DNA of 9,919 bases from an uncultured Alphaproteobacteria bacterium (GCA_903831485.1 CAIKXW010000416.1:1-9919); one strand, 5' to 3'. Shown: positions 1 to 7,691, counted from the first letter of the stretch. The notes: generated by a model not told the origin, from the letters alone. Translations and numbers: made by a program.

Positions 1-142
1 GCTCAGGCAAAAGGGCCGCGGGAGTGACGACAACGCTGGAAAGCGCGGATTTGATTCCGCCGCCGACGGAGTAAGCGCTTCAAACCATCCCTGTTTGGGG
101 GGGGAGGCGGGAATCTCTCAGGCATATCCGACAGCGGGGGCG
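1..142 (+). promoter_or_regulatory. Tandem glycine riboswitch: 3' end of aptamer 1 and complete aptamer 2
   Basis: Positions 1-27 carry the conserved 3' end of a glycine aptamer (CTCAGGCAAAAGG, 2-14) cut by the window edge. A second aptamer follows after a short linker. Its P1 helix is CGCTG (34-38) with CAGCG (132-136). One internal stem is GCGGA (45-49) with TCCGC (56-60). The conserved core CGCCGACGGAGTAA (61-74) matches the family's CCGAAGG-type core. A further stem is CAAAC (81-85) with GTTTG (93-97). The 3' conserved block CTCTCAGGCA (115-124) is followed by CCGACAGCGGGG. Tandem aptamers that bind glycine and control gcv operons are well known, and the cleavage genes directly downstream agree with this. 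The helices were paired by eye, and the 5' boundary lies outside the window. Confidence 0.93.
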
Positions 143-183
143 CAATCGCGAGTACGCGGTGCTGCGCAGCTGTCGGAGTGGTT
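127..183 (+). promoter_or_regulatory. Riboswitch expression platform that can sequester the gcvT ribosome binding site
   Basis: TCCGACAGC (127-135) is perfectly complementary over 9 bp to GCTGTCGGA (169-177). The first strand contains the 3' half of aptamer P1. The second covers three bases of the GGAG Shine-Dalgarno (175-178) of gcvT. P1 and this helix therefore exclude each other. Inferred logic: glycine stabilises P1 and frees the ribosome site; without glycine the 9-bp helix hides it. The intervening loop can hold a small CGCG-AGTA-CGCG hairpin (147-158). No U-run follows, so a transcription terminator is not supported. A competing 4-bp hairpin GCTG/CAGC (161-170) uses part of the same strand. 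Confidence 0.7.
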
Positions 184-1344
184 ATGGCGGACGTATCGAC
201 TACCCCCTTGAAAACGACCCCTCTGCATGGGCTGCACACCCGCCTTGCCGCGCGCATGGCCGAGTTTGGCGGCTACGACATGCCGATCCAGTACGCCGAC
301 GGCATCATGGCCGAGCACAACTGGACGCGGACACACGCCGGGCTGTTCGACGTCTCGCATATGGGGCCAAGCTTCCTCTCGCTCCCCCAACTAGGCGGCG
401 GCGACGAAGCCCACCACAAGATCGCCTCGATCGTTGAAAGGCTGGTTCCGTCCGATATCGCCAGTCTCGCGCCCGGCAAGGTGCAACTCACCGTGCTGCT
501 GAACGAGAATGGCGGCATCATTGACGACCTGATGATCGGCCGCCCGCCACGCGATGATCAGCAGGGCATGCTCTACATCGTCGTGAACGCCGGAACGAAA
601 GAGAACGACTTCGCCCTGATCGCCAGGGCGGCCGGCGCGGACGCCGAACTCCACCGTGCAGACGATCGGGCGCTCATCGCCATCCAGGGGCCGGAAGCCG
701 AAGCGGTGATCGCCGGAATCCTGCCCGACGCCGTGCCGCTCACCTTCATGACATTCCGCGAGATCAGGACGACCGCCTTCAGCAACGTCATCGCCACCCG
801 CTGCGGCTACACCGGCGAAGATGGATTCGAGATCCTCGTTCCCGCCGCGCACGGCGAGGCTTTCGCCAATCGCCTGCTCGAAGACCCTCGCGTCAAACCC
901 ATCGGCTTGGGCGCCCGCGACTCGCTTCGGCTGGAAGGCGGCATGTGCCTCTATGGCCATGACATCGACACCTCGAAGACGCCGGTTGCCGCCTCGCTGG
1001 CGTGGATGATCTCCAAGGCCAGGCGCGAACGCGGCGACTTTCCCGGCGCCGACCGTATCCTGCGTGAACTGAATGAAGGCGTTCCGTCCAAACGCGTGGG
1101 CATCAGGCCGCTGGGCCGCGCGCCCGCACGCGAGGGGACGGAAATCCAGAACACGGGTGGCGAGACAATCGGCGTCGTCACATCCGGAGGCTTCGGTCCG
1201 ACGGTGAACGGGCCGGTCGCGCAAGGCTATGTCGACACGACCTACGCCAAGGCCGGCACGCCGCTGAAACTGATCGTACGTGGCAAGGCGCTGGCGGCGG
1301 AAGTCGCCACGCTGCCGTTCGTGCCTGCGAAATACAAACGCTAG
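184..1344 (+). CDS. gcvT: Aminomethyltransferase, glycine cleavage T-protein
   Basis: This cytosolic enzyme takes the aminomethyl group from lipoyl-GcvH, transfers the methylene to tetrahydrofolate giving 5,10-methylene-THF, and releases ammonia. The 386-residue product has the family's usual length. Visible motifs are FDVSHMG (55-61), GGIIDDLMI with the Asp pair 114-115 that matches the catalytic Asp region, CGYTGEDGFEI (207-217), GLGARDSLRLEGGMCLYGHD (241-260), and a C-terminal barrel with VTSGGFGPTVNGPVAQGYV (332-350). ATG 184 is chosen because GGAG (175-178) lies 5 nt upstream. The in-frame GTG at 178 would overlap that site. It is the first gene of the operon, directly under the glycine riboswitch. 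The asparagine-rich folate-site segment reads NAGTKENDF (135-143), slightly unlike the common NASNxxKD form. Confidence 0.97.
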   Translation: MADVSTTPLKTTPLHGLHTRLAARMAEFGGYDMPIQYADGIMAEHNWTRTHAGLFDVSHMGPSFLSLPQLGGGDEAHHKIASIVERLVPSDIASLAPGKVQLTVLLNENGGIIDDLMIGRPPRDDQQGMLYIVVNAGTKENDFALIARAAGADAELHRADDRALIAIQGPEAEAVIAGILPDAVPLTFMTFREIRTTAFSNVIATRCGYTGEDGFEILVPAAHGEAFANRLLEDPRVKPIGLGARDSLRLEGGMCLYGHDIDTSKTPVAASLAWMISKARRERGDFPGADRILRELNEGVPSKRVGIRPLGRAPAREGTEIQNTGGETIGVVTSGGFGPTVNGPVAQGYVDTTYAKAGTPLKLIVRGKALAAEVATLPFVPAKYKR

Positions 1345-1356
1345 AGGGGAATTGAG

Positions 1357-1728
1357 ATGACCACGTATTACACCAGTGAGCACGAGTGGATCAGTGTCGA
1401 CGGCGATGTTGGCACAGTGGGCATCACGAAGTTCGCCGCCGAGAAGCTCGGTGATGTCGTGTTCGTCGAACTGCCGGATGTGGGCAAGTCGGTGAAGAAG
1501 GAAGCCGATATGGCCGTCGTTGAGTCGGTGAAGGCCGCCTCGGATGTCTACGCACCTGTCACCGGCGAAGTCACTGCCGCCAACGCGGCGATTGTGGACG
1601 AGCCTGCCAAGGTGAACGAGGACCCGGAAGGCGGCGGCTGGTTCGTGAAGATCAAGCTCGCCGACAAGGGCCAGCTCACCGGCCTGATGGACAAGGCCGC
1701 CTACGACGCCTTCTGCGCCAGCCAGTGA
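1357..1728 (+). CDS. gcvH: Glycine cleavage system H-protein, lipoyl carrier
   Basis: GcvH is the small mobile carrier of the complex. Its lipoyl arm receives the aminomethyl group from the P-protein, presents it to GcvT, and is reoxidised by dihydrolipoamide dehydrogenase (L-protein), which is not in this window. The product is 123 residues, normal for the family. The lipoylation site is Lys59 in [11 protein letters not shown] (53-63). Other family motifs are the N-terminal YTSEHEWI (5-12), [19 protein letters not shown] (22-40) and a C-terminal [15 protein letters not shown]. It starts 12 nt after the gcvT stop, with a purine-rich site AGAGGGGAA (1343-1351) upstream of ATG 1357, so it is cotranscribed with gcvT. 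Confidence 0.98.
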   Translation: MTTYYTSEHEWISVDGDVGTVGITKFAAEKLGDVVFVELPDVGKSVKKEADMAVVESVKAASDVYAPVTGEVTAANAAIVDEPAKVNEDPEGGGWFVKIKLADKGQLTGLMDKAAYDAFCASQ

Positions 1729-1735
1729 GCCGTTG

Positions 1736-2374
1736 ATGCACGCGCCTGCGCACTTCCGTATCGACGACACAGCCGAGTTGGCCGCCTTCATCGAGGCGCG
1801 CCATTTCGCAACGCTTGTGGTTTCCGGCGAAGCGGGTCCACTTGCGGCGCACATTCCGATGATCCTGAAGCGGGACGCTGATGGTAAGCCCGCAACACTC
1901 GAAGGCCATGTCGCGCGCAACAATCCGCTCGCAATTGCGGCCGCGCGCGGCGCACAGGCCTTGGCGATCTTCACCGGTCCGGACGCTTATGTGACGCCCT
2001 CGCTCTACCTCTCCAAGCGCGAGCACGGTAAAGTGGTGCCGACATGGAACTACATGGCCGTCCACGTCACTGGCGCAGGCGCGACCTTCGATGATGCCCA
2101 CGCGTTACATCAGCAGGTGAGCCAGATGACTGATGCGATGGAACAGCCGACGGCGGCTCCATGGAAAGTCACTGACGCGCCGGACGACTACATCGCGAAG
2201 ATGCTGAACGCCATCGTCGGCGTACGCCTGACGATCGCGACGATCGAAGGCATCGCCAAGCTTTCTCAGAACCGGCCGGAAGGCGACCGCGCCGGGGTCA
2301 TCAACGGTTTTGCCCATTCCAACGATCACGCCGCGCGGCAACTCGCGGCAGAGATGACGAAGAAGGTATTGTGA
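1736..2374 (+). CDS. PaiB-family FMN-binding split-barrel protein (annotated as negative transcriptional regulator)
   Basis: The 212-residue product matches the PaiB/FMN_bind_2 family in length (about 205-215) and in its signature motifs PTWNY (102-106) and [11 protein letters not shown] (175-185). N-terminal HIPMIL (39-44) and EGHVARNNP (56-64) are also typical. Bacillus PaiB is a reported negative regulator of sporulation and protease genes, but the fold is a flavin/heme-binding split barrel without an obvious helix-turn-helix, so DNA binding here is unproven. ATG 1736 is preferred to an in-frame TTG at 1733; neither has a strong Shine-Dalgarno, which suggests coupling to gcvH, whose stop is 7 nt upstream. 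Its TGA overlaps the ATG of gcvPA (TGATG, 2372-2376). Its role in glycine metabolism is unknown; regulation or a redox/flavin function are both possible. Confidence 0.9.
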   Translation: MHAPAHFRIDDTAELAAFIEARHFATLVVSGEAGPLAAHIPMILKRDADGKPATLEGHVARNNPLAIAAARGAQALAIFTGPDAYVTPSLYLSKREHGKVVPTWNYMAVHVTGAGATFDDAHALHQQVSQMTDAMEQPTAAPWKVTDAPDDYIAKMLNAIVGVRLTIATIEGIAKLSQNRPEGDRAGVINGFAHSNDHAARQLAAEMTKKVL

Positions 2375-3717
2375 TGCGCTACCTCCCCCTCACCGCAGAC
2401 GACCGCGCGGCCATGCTGAAGGCCATCGGTGCGAAGTCGGTAGACGATTTCTATGGCGACGTTCCTGCCGCGGCGCGTCTCAAGGGTCCCGTCCCGAACC
2501 TGCCCAACCACCAGGGCGAGCTCGAGGTCGAGCGGCACATGACCAAGTTGTCGAGAAAGAACCGCGCAGCTAGCGACGGTCCATTCTTCGTCGGCTGCGG
2601 CGCCTACAAGCATCACATCCCCGCCAGCGTGGACCACATCATCCAGCGCTCCGAATTCCTCACCACCTACACGCCCTACCAGCCCGAGATAGCGCAGGGC
2701 ACGCTGCAGGCGATGTTCGAGTTCCAGACGCAGGTGGCGGCGTTGACGGGCATGGAGGTGGCGAACGCCTCGATGTACGATGGCTCTACCGCCTGCGCCG
2801 AAGCCGCCGTGATGGCCTGCCGCGTGACGAAGCGGAACACCGTCATCATGTCCGGCGGCCTGCATCCGCACTATGCGGACACGACACGCACGCTGTGCGA
2901 AGCTGCGGGGATCAAAGTTATCCAGCTCGATCCCGCCGTAGATGGCGAACTCGAACTTGCCAAAGCGGTAACGGACGAAGCTGCCTGCGTCATCGGCCAG
3001 TCGCCCAACGTCTTCGGCACGTTGACGGACTTGTCGCCTGTCGCCGACGCCGCGCATGCCAGGGGCGCACTGCTCGTCACCGTGTTCACCGAAGTTGTCT
3101 CGCTAGGCCTCGTGAAGACACCCGGCGAGATGGGGGCCGACATCGCGGTTGGCGAAGGCCAGTCTATCGGCGTTCCGCTCGGCTTCGGCGGACCGTATGT
3201 CGGTCTCTTCACATGTAAGTCGAAATTCATGCGGCAAATGCCCGGCCGCCTCTGCGGTGAAACGGTGGATGCAGACGGCAAGCGCGGATTCGTGCTGACG
3301 CTGTCCACGCGCGAACAGCATATTCGGAGAGACAAGGCGACGAGCAACATCTGCACCAACAGCGGCCTCTGCATGCTCGCATTCACCGCGCACATGACGC
3401 TGCTGGGTGACAAGGGCCTGACGCAGCTTGCCACGCTGAACCATGAGGCGGCCTGCGACCTCGCGGATGCGGTCGCGGCAGTGAAGGGCGTGACGGTGCT
3501 CACACAACGCTACTTCAACGAGATCGCCTTCTCGACGCCGAAGCCGGCCGACGAGGTTCTTGCCGCACTCGAGAAGCAGGACGTCATCGGCGGTGTCCGC
3601 GTCTCACGGCTCTTCCCGGGAGCGGGGATGGACAATGTGATCATTGCGGCAGCGACGGAATGCGCGACCGCTCAAGACATCAAGGCTTATGCCGCCGCTC
3701 TGGCGAAGGTGCTGTAA
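2374..3717 (+). CDS. gcvPA: Glycine dehydrogenase (decarboxylating) subunit 1, P-protein N-terminal half
   Basis: Together with GcvPB this forms the PLP-dependent P-protein that decarboxylates glycine and transfers the aminomethyl group to lipoyl-GcvH. This subunit has the aminotransferase fold but lacks the PLP lysine. The 447-residue length is normal for the split form. Recognised motifs are [17 protein letters not shown] (71-87), [19 protein letters not shown] (92-110), [17 protein letters not shown] (124-140), [10 protein letters not shown], and [20 protein letters not shown] (310-329). ATG 2374 is chosen over GTG 2371 because GAAGG (2362-2366) lies 7 nt upstream and the start overlaps the preceding stop as TGATG. 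It also overlaps gcvPB by one base, as expected for subunits made in equal amounts. Confidence 0.97.
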   Translation: MRYLPLTADDRAAMLKAIGAKSVDDFYGDVPAAARLKGPVPNLPNHQGELEVERHMTKLSRKNRAASDGPFFVGCGAYKHHIPASVDHIIQRSEFLTTYTPYQPEIAQGTLQAMFEFQTQVAALTGMEVANASMYDGSTACAEAAVMACRVTKRNTVIMSGGLHPHYADTTRTLCEAAGIKVIQLDPAVDGELELAKAVTDEAACVIGQSPNVFGTLTDLSPVADAAHARGALLVTVFTEVVSLGLVKTPGEMGADIAVGEGQSIGVPLGFGGPYVGLFTCKSKFMRQMPGRLCGETVDADGKRGFVLTLSTREQHIRRDKATSNICTNSGLCMLAFTAHMTLLGDKGLTQLATLNHEAACDLADAVAAVKGVTVLTQRYFNEIAFSTPKPADEVLAALEKQDVIGGVRVSRLFPGAGMDNVIIAAATECATAQDIKAYAAALAKVL

Positions 3718-5288
3718 TGACCATGAACTCAACCGGCCGTCCCACCTCCATCAGCGCCGCCGATAGCGCAGGAACGCGAACGACAGTATCTGGCTCCAAG
3801 GGCCTGCTGCAGGCCGAGGGCCTGATCTTCGAGATCGGCTCGACCGAGAAGACCGGCGTCGATCTTGCCACACCAAAGGGTGCGAAGAGCCGCCTTGGCG
3901 GCGTCACACGCGGAGCGCAGACAGGTCTGCCCGGCCTCACTGAGCCGGAAGCCGTGCGCCATTACGTGCGCCTCAGCCAGAAAAACTATGCCATCGATCT
4001 AGGGCTTTTCCCGCTCGGCTCGTGCACCATGAAGCATAATCCGAGGCTGAACGAAAAAGTCGCCCGCCTGCCCGGCTTCGCCGACGTTCACCCGATGCAG
4101 CCGCAATCGACCGTTCAGGGTGCGCTCGAAGTGATCGAGGAACTGGCCGACTGGCTGATGAAGCTCACCAACATGCCCGCCGTTGCAATGAGCCCGAAAG
4201 CCGGCGCGCATGGCGAGCTTGCCGGCATGCTGGCGATCCGCGCCGCGCTCATCGCGCGGGGCGAAGGCGAGACGCGCAAGCGCGTGCTGGTGCCTGTGTC
4301 CGCCCACGGCACCAACCCCGCCACCGCCGCGCAGTGCGGCTTTATCATCGACGAGATCAACGCCGCCGACGATGGCCGCGTGGACCTGGAAGACCTGAAG
4401 TCCAAGCTGGTCGACTCGTCTGACGTCGCCGGCATCATGCTGACCAACCCGAACACGTGCGGCCTGTTCGAACGCGATATCAGGACGATCGCCGACCTGA
4501 TCCACGCGGCTGGCGGCTACTTCTACTGCGACGGCGCCAACTTCAACGCCATTGTTGGTCGCGTCCGGCCCGGCGACCTCGGCGTCGACGCCATGCACAT
4601 CAACCTGCACAAGACCTTCTCCACGCCGCATGGCGGCGGCGGGCCGGGGTCTGGCCCGACAGTTCTCTCGGAAGCCCTCGCACCATACGCACCGGTGCCC
4701 TTCATCGTGAAAACTGCCGAAGGCCTGCGCTTCGTTGAACACCACTCCGAGGCGCCGGAGTCGTTCGGCCGGATGTGCGCCTTCCATGGCCAGATGGGCA
4801 TGTTCACCCGCGCCCTCGCCTACATTCTCAGCCACGGCGCCGACGGCCTGCGCCAGGTGGCGGAAGACGCCGTGCTCAACGCCAACTACATCCTCGCGCG
4901 CCTGAAGCCTTCGATGTCGCCGGCGTTCGAAGGGTATTGCATGCACGAGGCGCTGTTCTCGGACGGCTTCCTGAAGGATACGGGCGTCGAGACCATCGAC
5001 ATCGCCAAGGGCCTGATCGACGAGGGCTATCACCCGATGACGATGTATTTCCCGCTCGTCGTCCACGGCGCCATGCTGATCGAGCCGACCGAGACGGAAT
5101 CAAAAGCCGAACTCGATCGCTTCTGTGACGCGCTCGCCTCGATCGCCCGCCGCGCGGTGCAGAAGGACCCTTCGCTGAAGACGGCGCCGCATCTCGCTCC
5201 CGCCCGCCGCCTCGACGAAACGCGCGCCGCCCGCAGCCCACGTCTCAAATGGACGCCGGAGCCGCCGACGCTGAAAGCGGCTGAATAG
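3717..5288 (+). CDS. gcvPB: Glycine dehydrogenase (decarboxylating) subunit 2, P-protein C-terminal half
   Basis: This is the PLP-carrying half of the split P-protein. The Schiff-base lysine is Lys299 in INLHKTFSTPHGGGGPGSGP. Other landmarks are LGSCTMKHNP (about 100-109), PKAGAHGELAG, the cofactor region SAHGTNPATAAQCGF, DGANFNAIVG, and a C-terminal YHPMTMYFPLVVHGAMLIEP segment. The product is 523 residues. ATG 3717 overlaps the gcvPA stop as TAATG and has GAAGG (3705-3709) 7 nt upstream; ATG 3723 is an alternative two codons in. About 30 Ser/Thr/Gly-rich residues precede the usual family start (GLIFEIG, 35-41), and a Pro/Arg-rich tail follows the last helix. It is the last gene of the operon, ending one base from a convergent gene, with no terminator hairpin seen. 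Confidence 0.97.
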   Translation: MTMNSTGRPTSISAADSAGTRTTVSGSKGLLQAEGLIFEIGSTEKTGVDLATPKGAKSRLGGVTRGAQTGLPGLTEPEAVRHYVRLSQKNYAIDLGLFPLGSCTMKHNPRLNEKVARLPGFADVHPMQPQSTVQGALEVIEELADWLMKLTNMPAVAMSPKAGAHGELAGMLAIRAALIARGEGETRKRVLVPVSAHGTNPATAAQCGFIIDEINAADDGRVDLEDLKSKLVDSSDVAGIMLTNPNTCGLFERDIRTIADLIHAAGGYFYCDGANFNAIVGRVRPGDLGVDAMHINLHKTFSTPHGGGGPGSGPTVLSEALAPYAPVPFIVKTAEGLRFVEHHSEAPESFGRMCAFHGQMGMFTRALAYILSHGADGLRQVAEDAVLNANYILARLKPSMSPAFEGYCMHEALFSDGFLKDTGVETIDIAKGLIDEGYHPMTMYFPLVVHGAMLIEPTETESKAELDRFCDALASIARRAVQKDPSLKTAPHLAPARRLDETRAARSPRLKWTPEPPTLKAAE

Positions 5289-5289
5289 G

Positions 5290-6348
5290 TCAGGCCAGCC
5301 AGGTCAGTGTCCGCCCATGCGGATCGACATCGGCCAGCGTGGCTTCGCTGCGCTGGCCGTTCATCCACCGCGTGACGTGCAGCACATAGCGCGCCGAACC
5401 GTGCGGTCCGCCGACGACGCTCTCGGGCTCGAAGCTTACGCGGGCGAGCTGCCTTGTTGCTGTCGTTCGGGCGCCCGCCCCCTCGAACGCCGCGCCGATG
5501 GCCTCGCGTACGTCCGCTGGAGGGTATTGCAGGAAAACGGAGTGATAGACGATCGTCGTCCCGTTCGGCAGTTCGCCCGCCAGCTTCGACTGGATCCATG
5601 CAGCTGCATCTGCCTTCTCGACTTGGACGCCTTGCAGCTGGGCAAGAGCCAGCGCAGCGTCAAGACGCTCCAGCCGCGCCGTCTGGTCGGGCCAGATATA
5701 GGCGCGGAGCCGCAGTTGGTCGTGACTGCTCGACGGATAGAGTGGATTCTGGTCGCACGCCGCGCGTGAAGCAACGGAGATGTCACGCCAGCCAGGAACC
5801 GCTCCGGTGATCAGCGTCGGCATGAAGGGCCCTGCAATACGCTCCCTGCCCCACGGCGGATGCGCATAGGCGAAGCGGTCCCAGTTGATGTTCAGCCCTG
5901 CGCTCGCCCCGAGTTCGAGCATGTGAGAAGGCTGCGGCGCTTGCTCGGCCAGCCACAGGAAGCCGCAGGCAAGCCCGGTGGAGCGCGCCGTCTCGTTGGT
6001 TTGCGGCGGCGAGCGCATGAAGCCGCGCACCCATGCTTCGTCGCGGCGAAGGAAGGCTTCGGCAAGCGGCCAGACCGCGTCCATCGACCAGTCGACGCGC
6101 GCGTGCGGATACTCCGCGGTGAGCGCCGGATCGCGCGCCGTCAGCACGGCCGCATGCAACGCGCCGGCAAGTCGAAGCGACACGGCAGCTGTTCGCGGCG
6201 ACCCCGGCCATCCGTCTGTGAGCTGCGCAACGATCCCGCCCGCGGCGATGTCGTCGGCCGCGCGCGCCAGCAAGTCGCGGGTGAAAGGCGAGCCGAATTC
6301 GCCGCAGAACCGCGATTGCAGCCGGAATTCCTCAAGCACCGAGACCAT
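5290..6348 (-). CDS. DUF2332 family protein
   Basis: The 352-residue product has the length and signature segments of the DUF2332 family (PF10094): MLELGASAGLNINWDRF (143-159), a glycine-rich strand-turn resembling motif I of SAM-dependent methyltransferases; LRLRAYIWPDQTARLERLDA (212-231), highly typical of the family; and VYHSVFLQYPP (267-277). Biochemical function is not established; a Rossmann-like, possibly methyltransferase-related fold is an inference from the glycine-rich motif. No signal peptide is seen, so it is probably cytosolic. ATG 6348 is the most upstream in-frame start, but no clear Shine-Dalgarno precedes it; a GTG at codon 4 is possible. It converges on gcvPB with one base between stop codons, and a short plus-strand ORF starts 78 nt from its start codon. 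Confidence 0.88.
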   Translation of the reverse strand: MVSVLEEFRLQSRFCGEFGSPFTRDLLARAADDIAAGGIVAQLTDGWPGSPRTAAVSLRLAGALHAAVLTARDPALTAEYPHARVDWSMDAVWPLAEAFLRRDEAWVRGFMRSPPQTNETARSTGLACGFLWLAEQAPQPSHMLELGASAGLNINWDRFAYAHPPWGRERIAGPFMPTLITGAVPGWRDISVASRAACDQNPLYPSSSHDQLRLRAYIWPDQTARLERLDAALALAQLQGVQVEKADAAAWIQSKLAGELPNGTTIVYHSVFLQYPPADVREAIGAAFEGAGARTTATRQLARVSFEPESVVGGPHGSARYVLHVTRWMNGQRSEATLADVDPHGRTLTWLA

Positions 6349-6425
6349 GTCGGAAGTTATGCTCTTATGCGTTCAGCTATGCCAGCCTGTTGCCTCGCAC
6401 GCGCGTTAAATCGTAGCACCGCTTC

Positions 6426-6638
6426 ATGCGCAGACCCTTGCAGCTTTCGCTGATGCTCGCAGGCGGCGGCGGCGCTTGGTATGGTTTGTTCCAAAACAAT
6501 GGCTGGACCGCTGCCATTGGCGGCATCGCCTTCCTCATAGGCGGCATTGTCCGGATCGCGGGCCCCGCGTGCGACACTTACCGGGATAGTGGGAGGGACG
6601 TGGGTCACGATATGGGTCCGCCGCAGGACGGAGACTAG
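6426..6638 (+). CDS. Possible small membrane protein, 70 residues, unrecognised
   Basis: I do not recognise a family. The ORF encodes two hydrophobic stretches, LQLSLMLAGGGGAWYGLF (5-22) and TAAIGGIAFLIGGIVRIAG (28-46), followed by a polar, acidic tail with Asp and Gly (about 47-70). That suggests a two-pass or one-pass inner-membrane peptide with Arg2 and Arg3 before the first segment. There is no convincing Shine-Dalgarno before ATG 6426, which weakens the call. It lies between two minus-strand genes, divergent from the DUF2332 gene and ending exactly against the alcohol dehydrogenase stop. It fills an otherwise 290-bp gap, and the hydrophobic pattern is less likely to arise by chance in GC-rich non-coding DNA. 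Confidence 0.5.
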   Translation: MRRPLQLSLMLAGGGGAWYGLFQNNGWTAAIGGIAFLIGGIVRIAGPACDTYRDSGRDVGHDMGPPQDGD

Positions 6639-7691
6639 CTAGGGCGTCACGACCAAGCGCCCGATCACCTTGCCGGCGCGCAAATCGTTCAGCGCAGCGT
6701 TCACCTGGTCTAGCGGCCGCGTCGCCACCGGCACGTCCGGCGCGCCCTTGCTGTTCACGAGGTCCAGCAGTTCGGCGATCTCGTTCAGGCTGCCGACATA
6801 GCTGCCCTGAATCGTCAGAGCCTTCATCGGGAAGAACGGCGTTGGTACGACGACGTCGCCGCCATAGAGGCCGACGACAATCACCTTGCCGCCCTTGATC
6901 GTTGCATCGACGCCCAGCTTCACGGTTGGCCCCGCGCCGACGAAATCGACTACGGCCCACGCGCCGCCGCCCGTCGCCGTCCGCAACTGATCGACCACGT
7001 CCTTCGCTGCGCCATCGATAACGTGCGCTGCGCCAGCTTTCAGCGCCGCCTCGCGCTTAGCCGGATCGATATCAACGACAATCGCAGACTTGCCGCCCAT
7101 CTTCTTGTGCAACGCCAGCGCCATCAGGCCGACGCCGCCGGCGCCGATCATCACCACCGGCTCGTCGGCCAGCGTGTCGCTGACCTTCTTCAGCGCGCCA
7201 TAGGCAGTCACGCCCGAACACGCCAACGGCGCTGCGCGCTCGGGTGACAGGCCGCCAATGCCGAACAGGTAACGCGCGTGCGGCACGATCAGGTGCGTCG
7301 CGAACCCGCCGCCTCGGTGGATGCCCACGCTGCACGGCTTCACGCAAAGATTTTCCTCGCCGCGCCGGCAGACGACACACTGACCGCATCCCATCCATGG
7401 ATGCACCAGCCGCACGTCGCCGACGCTGACCCCTGTGACGTCAGGCCCGATAGCGACAACCTCGCCGACGTTTTCGTGGCCCATCGTCAGCGGAAGTTTC
7501 ACGCCGCGATCCTGCAGCTTGAGCTTTTGCCCGCCGCCGATGTCGTAATAGCCGTCCCAGATATGCAGGTCGGAATGGCAGACGCCAGCCGCGATGACGC
7601 GCAGCACGATTTCCGAGCCCACGGGCGTAGGCGTCGCGCGTTCCGTTCGCTGCAATGGCGCGCCACATTCGCAGACATCGTAGCTGTGCAT
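6639..7691 (-). CDS. Zinc-dependent alcohol dehydrogenase, medium-chain (MDR) family
   Basis: This 350-residue enzyme is predicted to oxidise alcohols or reduce aldehydes with NAD(H). Catalytic zinc ligands are Cys38 (GVCHSD), His72-Glu73 (GHE) and Cys158 (LACSG). Structural zinc cysteines are 102, 105, 108 and 116 in GCGQCVVCRRGEENLC. The Rossmann motif GAGGVG (183-188) is followed by VVDID (205-209), whose Asp favours NAD over NADP. An insertion around YYDIGGGQKLKLQDRG (48-63) marks a subgroup close to bacterial AdhA/AdhP-type enzymes; the substrate cannot be told from sequence. ATG 7691 has GGGAGA (7702-7697) 5 nt upstream. The gene follows the host-attachment gene by 87 bp with no separate promoter seen, so it may share that gene's FNR-type promoter. 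Confidence 0.93.
   Translation of the reverse strand: MHSYDVCECGAPLQRTERATPTPVGSEIVLRVIAAGVCHSDLHIWDGYYDIGGGQKLKLQDRGVKLPLTMGHENVGEVVAIGPDVTGVSVGDVRLVHPWMGCGQCVVCRRGEENLCVKPCSVGIHRGGGFATHLIVPHARYLFGIGGLSPERAAPLACSGVTAYGALKKVSDTLADEPVVMIGAGGVGLMALALHKKMGGKSAIVVDIDPAKREAALKAGAAHVIDGAAKDVVDQLRTATGGGAWAVVDFVGAGPTVKLGVDATIKGGKVIVVGLYGGDVVVPTPFFPMKALTIQGSYVGSLNEIAELLDLVNSKGAPDVPVATRPLDQVNAALNDLRAGKVIGRLVVTP

Noticed and set aside
178..180. GTG at 178 as the gcvT start
   Set aside because: It lies inside the GGAG Shine-Dalgarno itself; ATG 184 has correct spacing.
161..183. Possible intrinsic terminator after the riboswitch (GCTGCGCAGC palindrome)
   Set aside because: The stem is only 4 bp with a 2-nt loop and no T-run follows. 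The 9-bp helix over the ribosome site explains the region better.
391..1974. Antisense open frame of 527 codons across gcvT, gcvH and the paiB-like gene
   Set aside because: It mirrors well-identified genes in GC-rich DNA, has no recognisable motifs and no ribosome site. It is a shadow of codon bias.
3999..5066. Antisense open frame of 355 codons inside gcvPB
   Set aside because: The opposite strand encodes GcvPB with its PLP lysine and all motifs. The antisense product looks like reverse-frame translation.
6349..6425. Divergent promoters between the DUF2332 gene and the small membrane ORF
   Set aside because: AT-rich bits such as TTAAAT and CATAAC occur, but no -35/-10 pair with acceptable spacing could be assigned on either strand.
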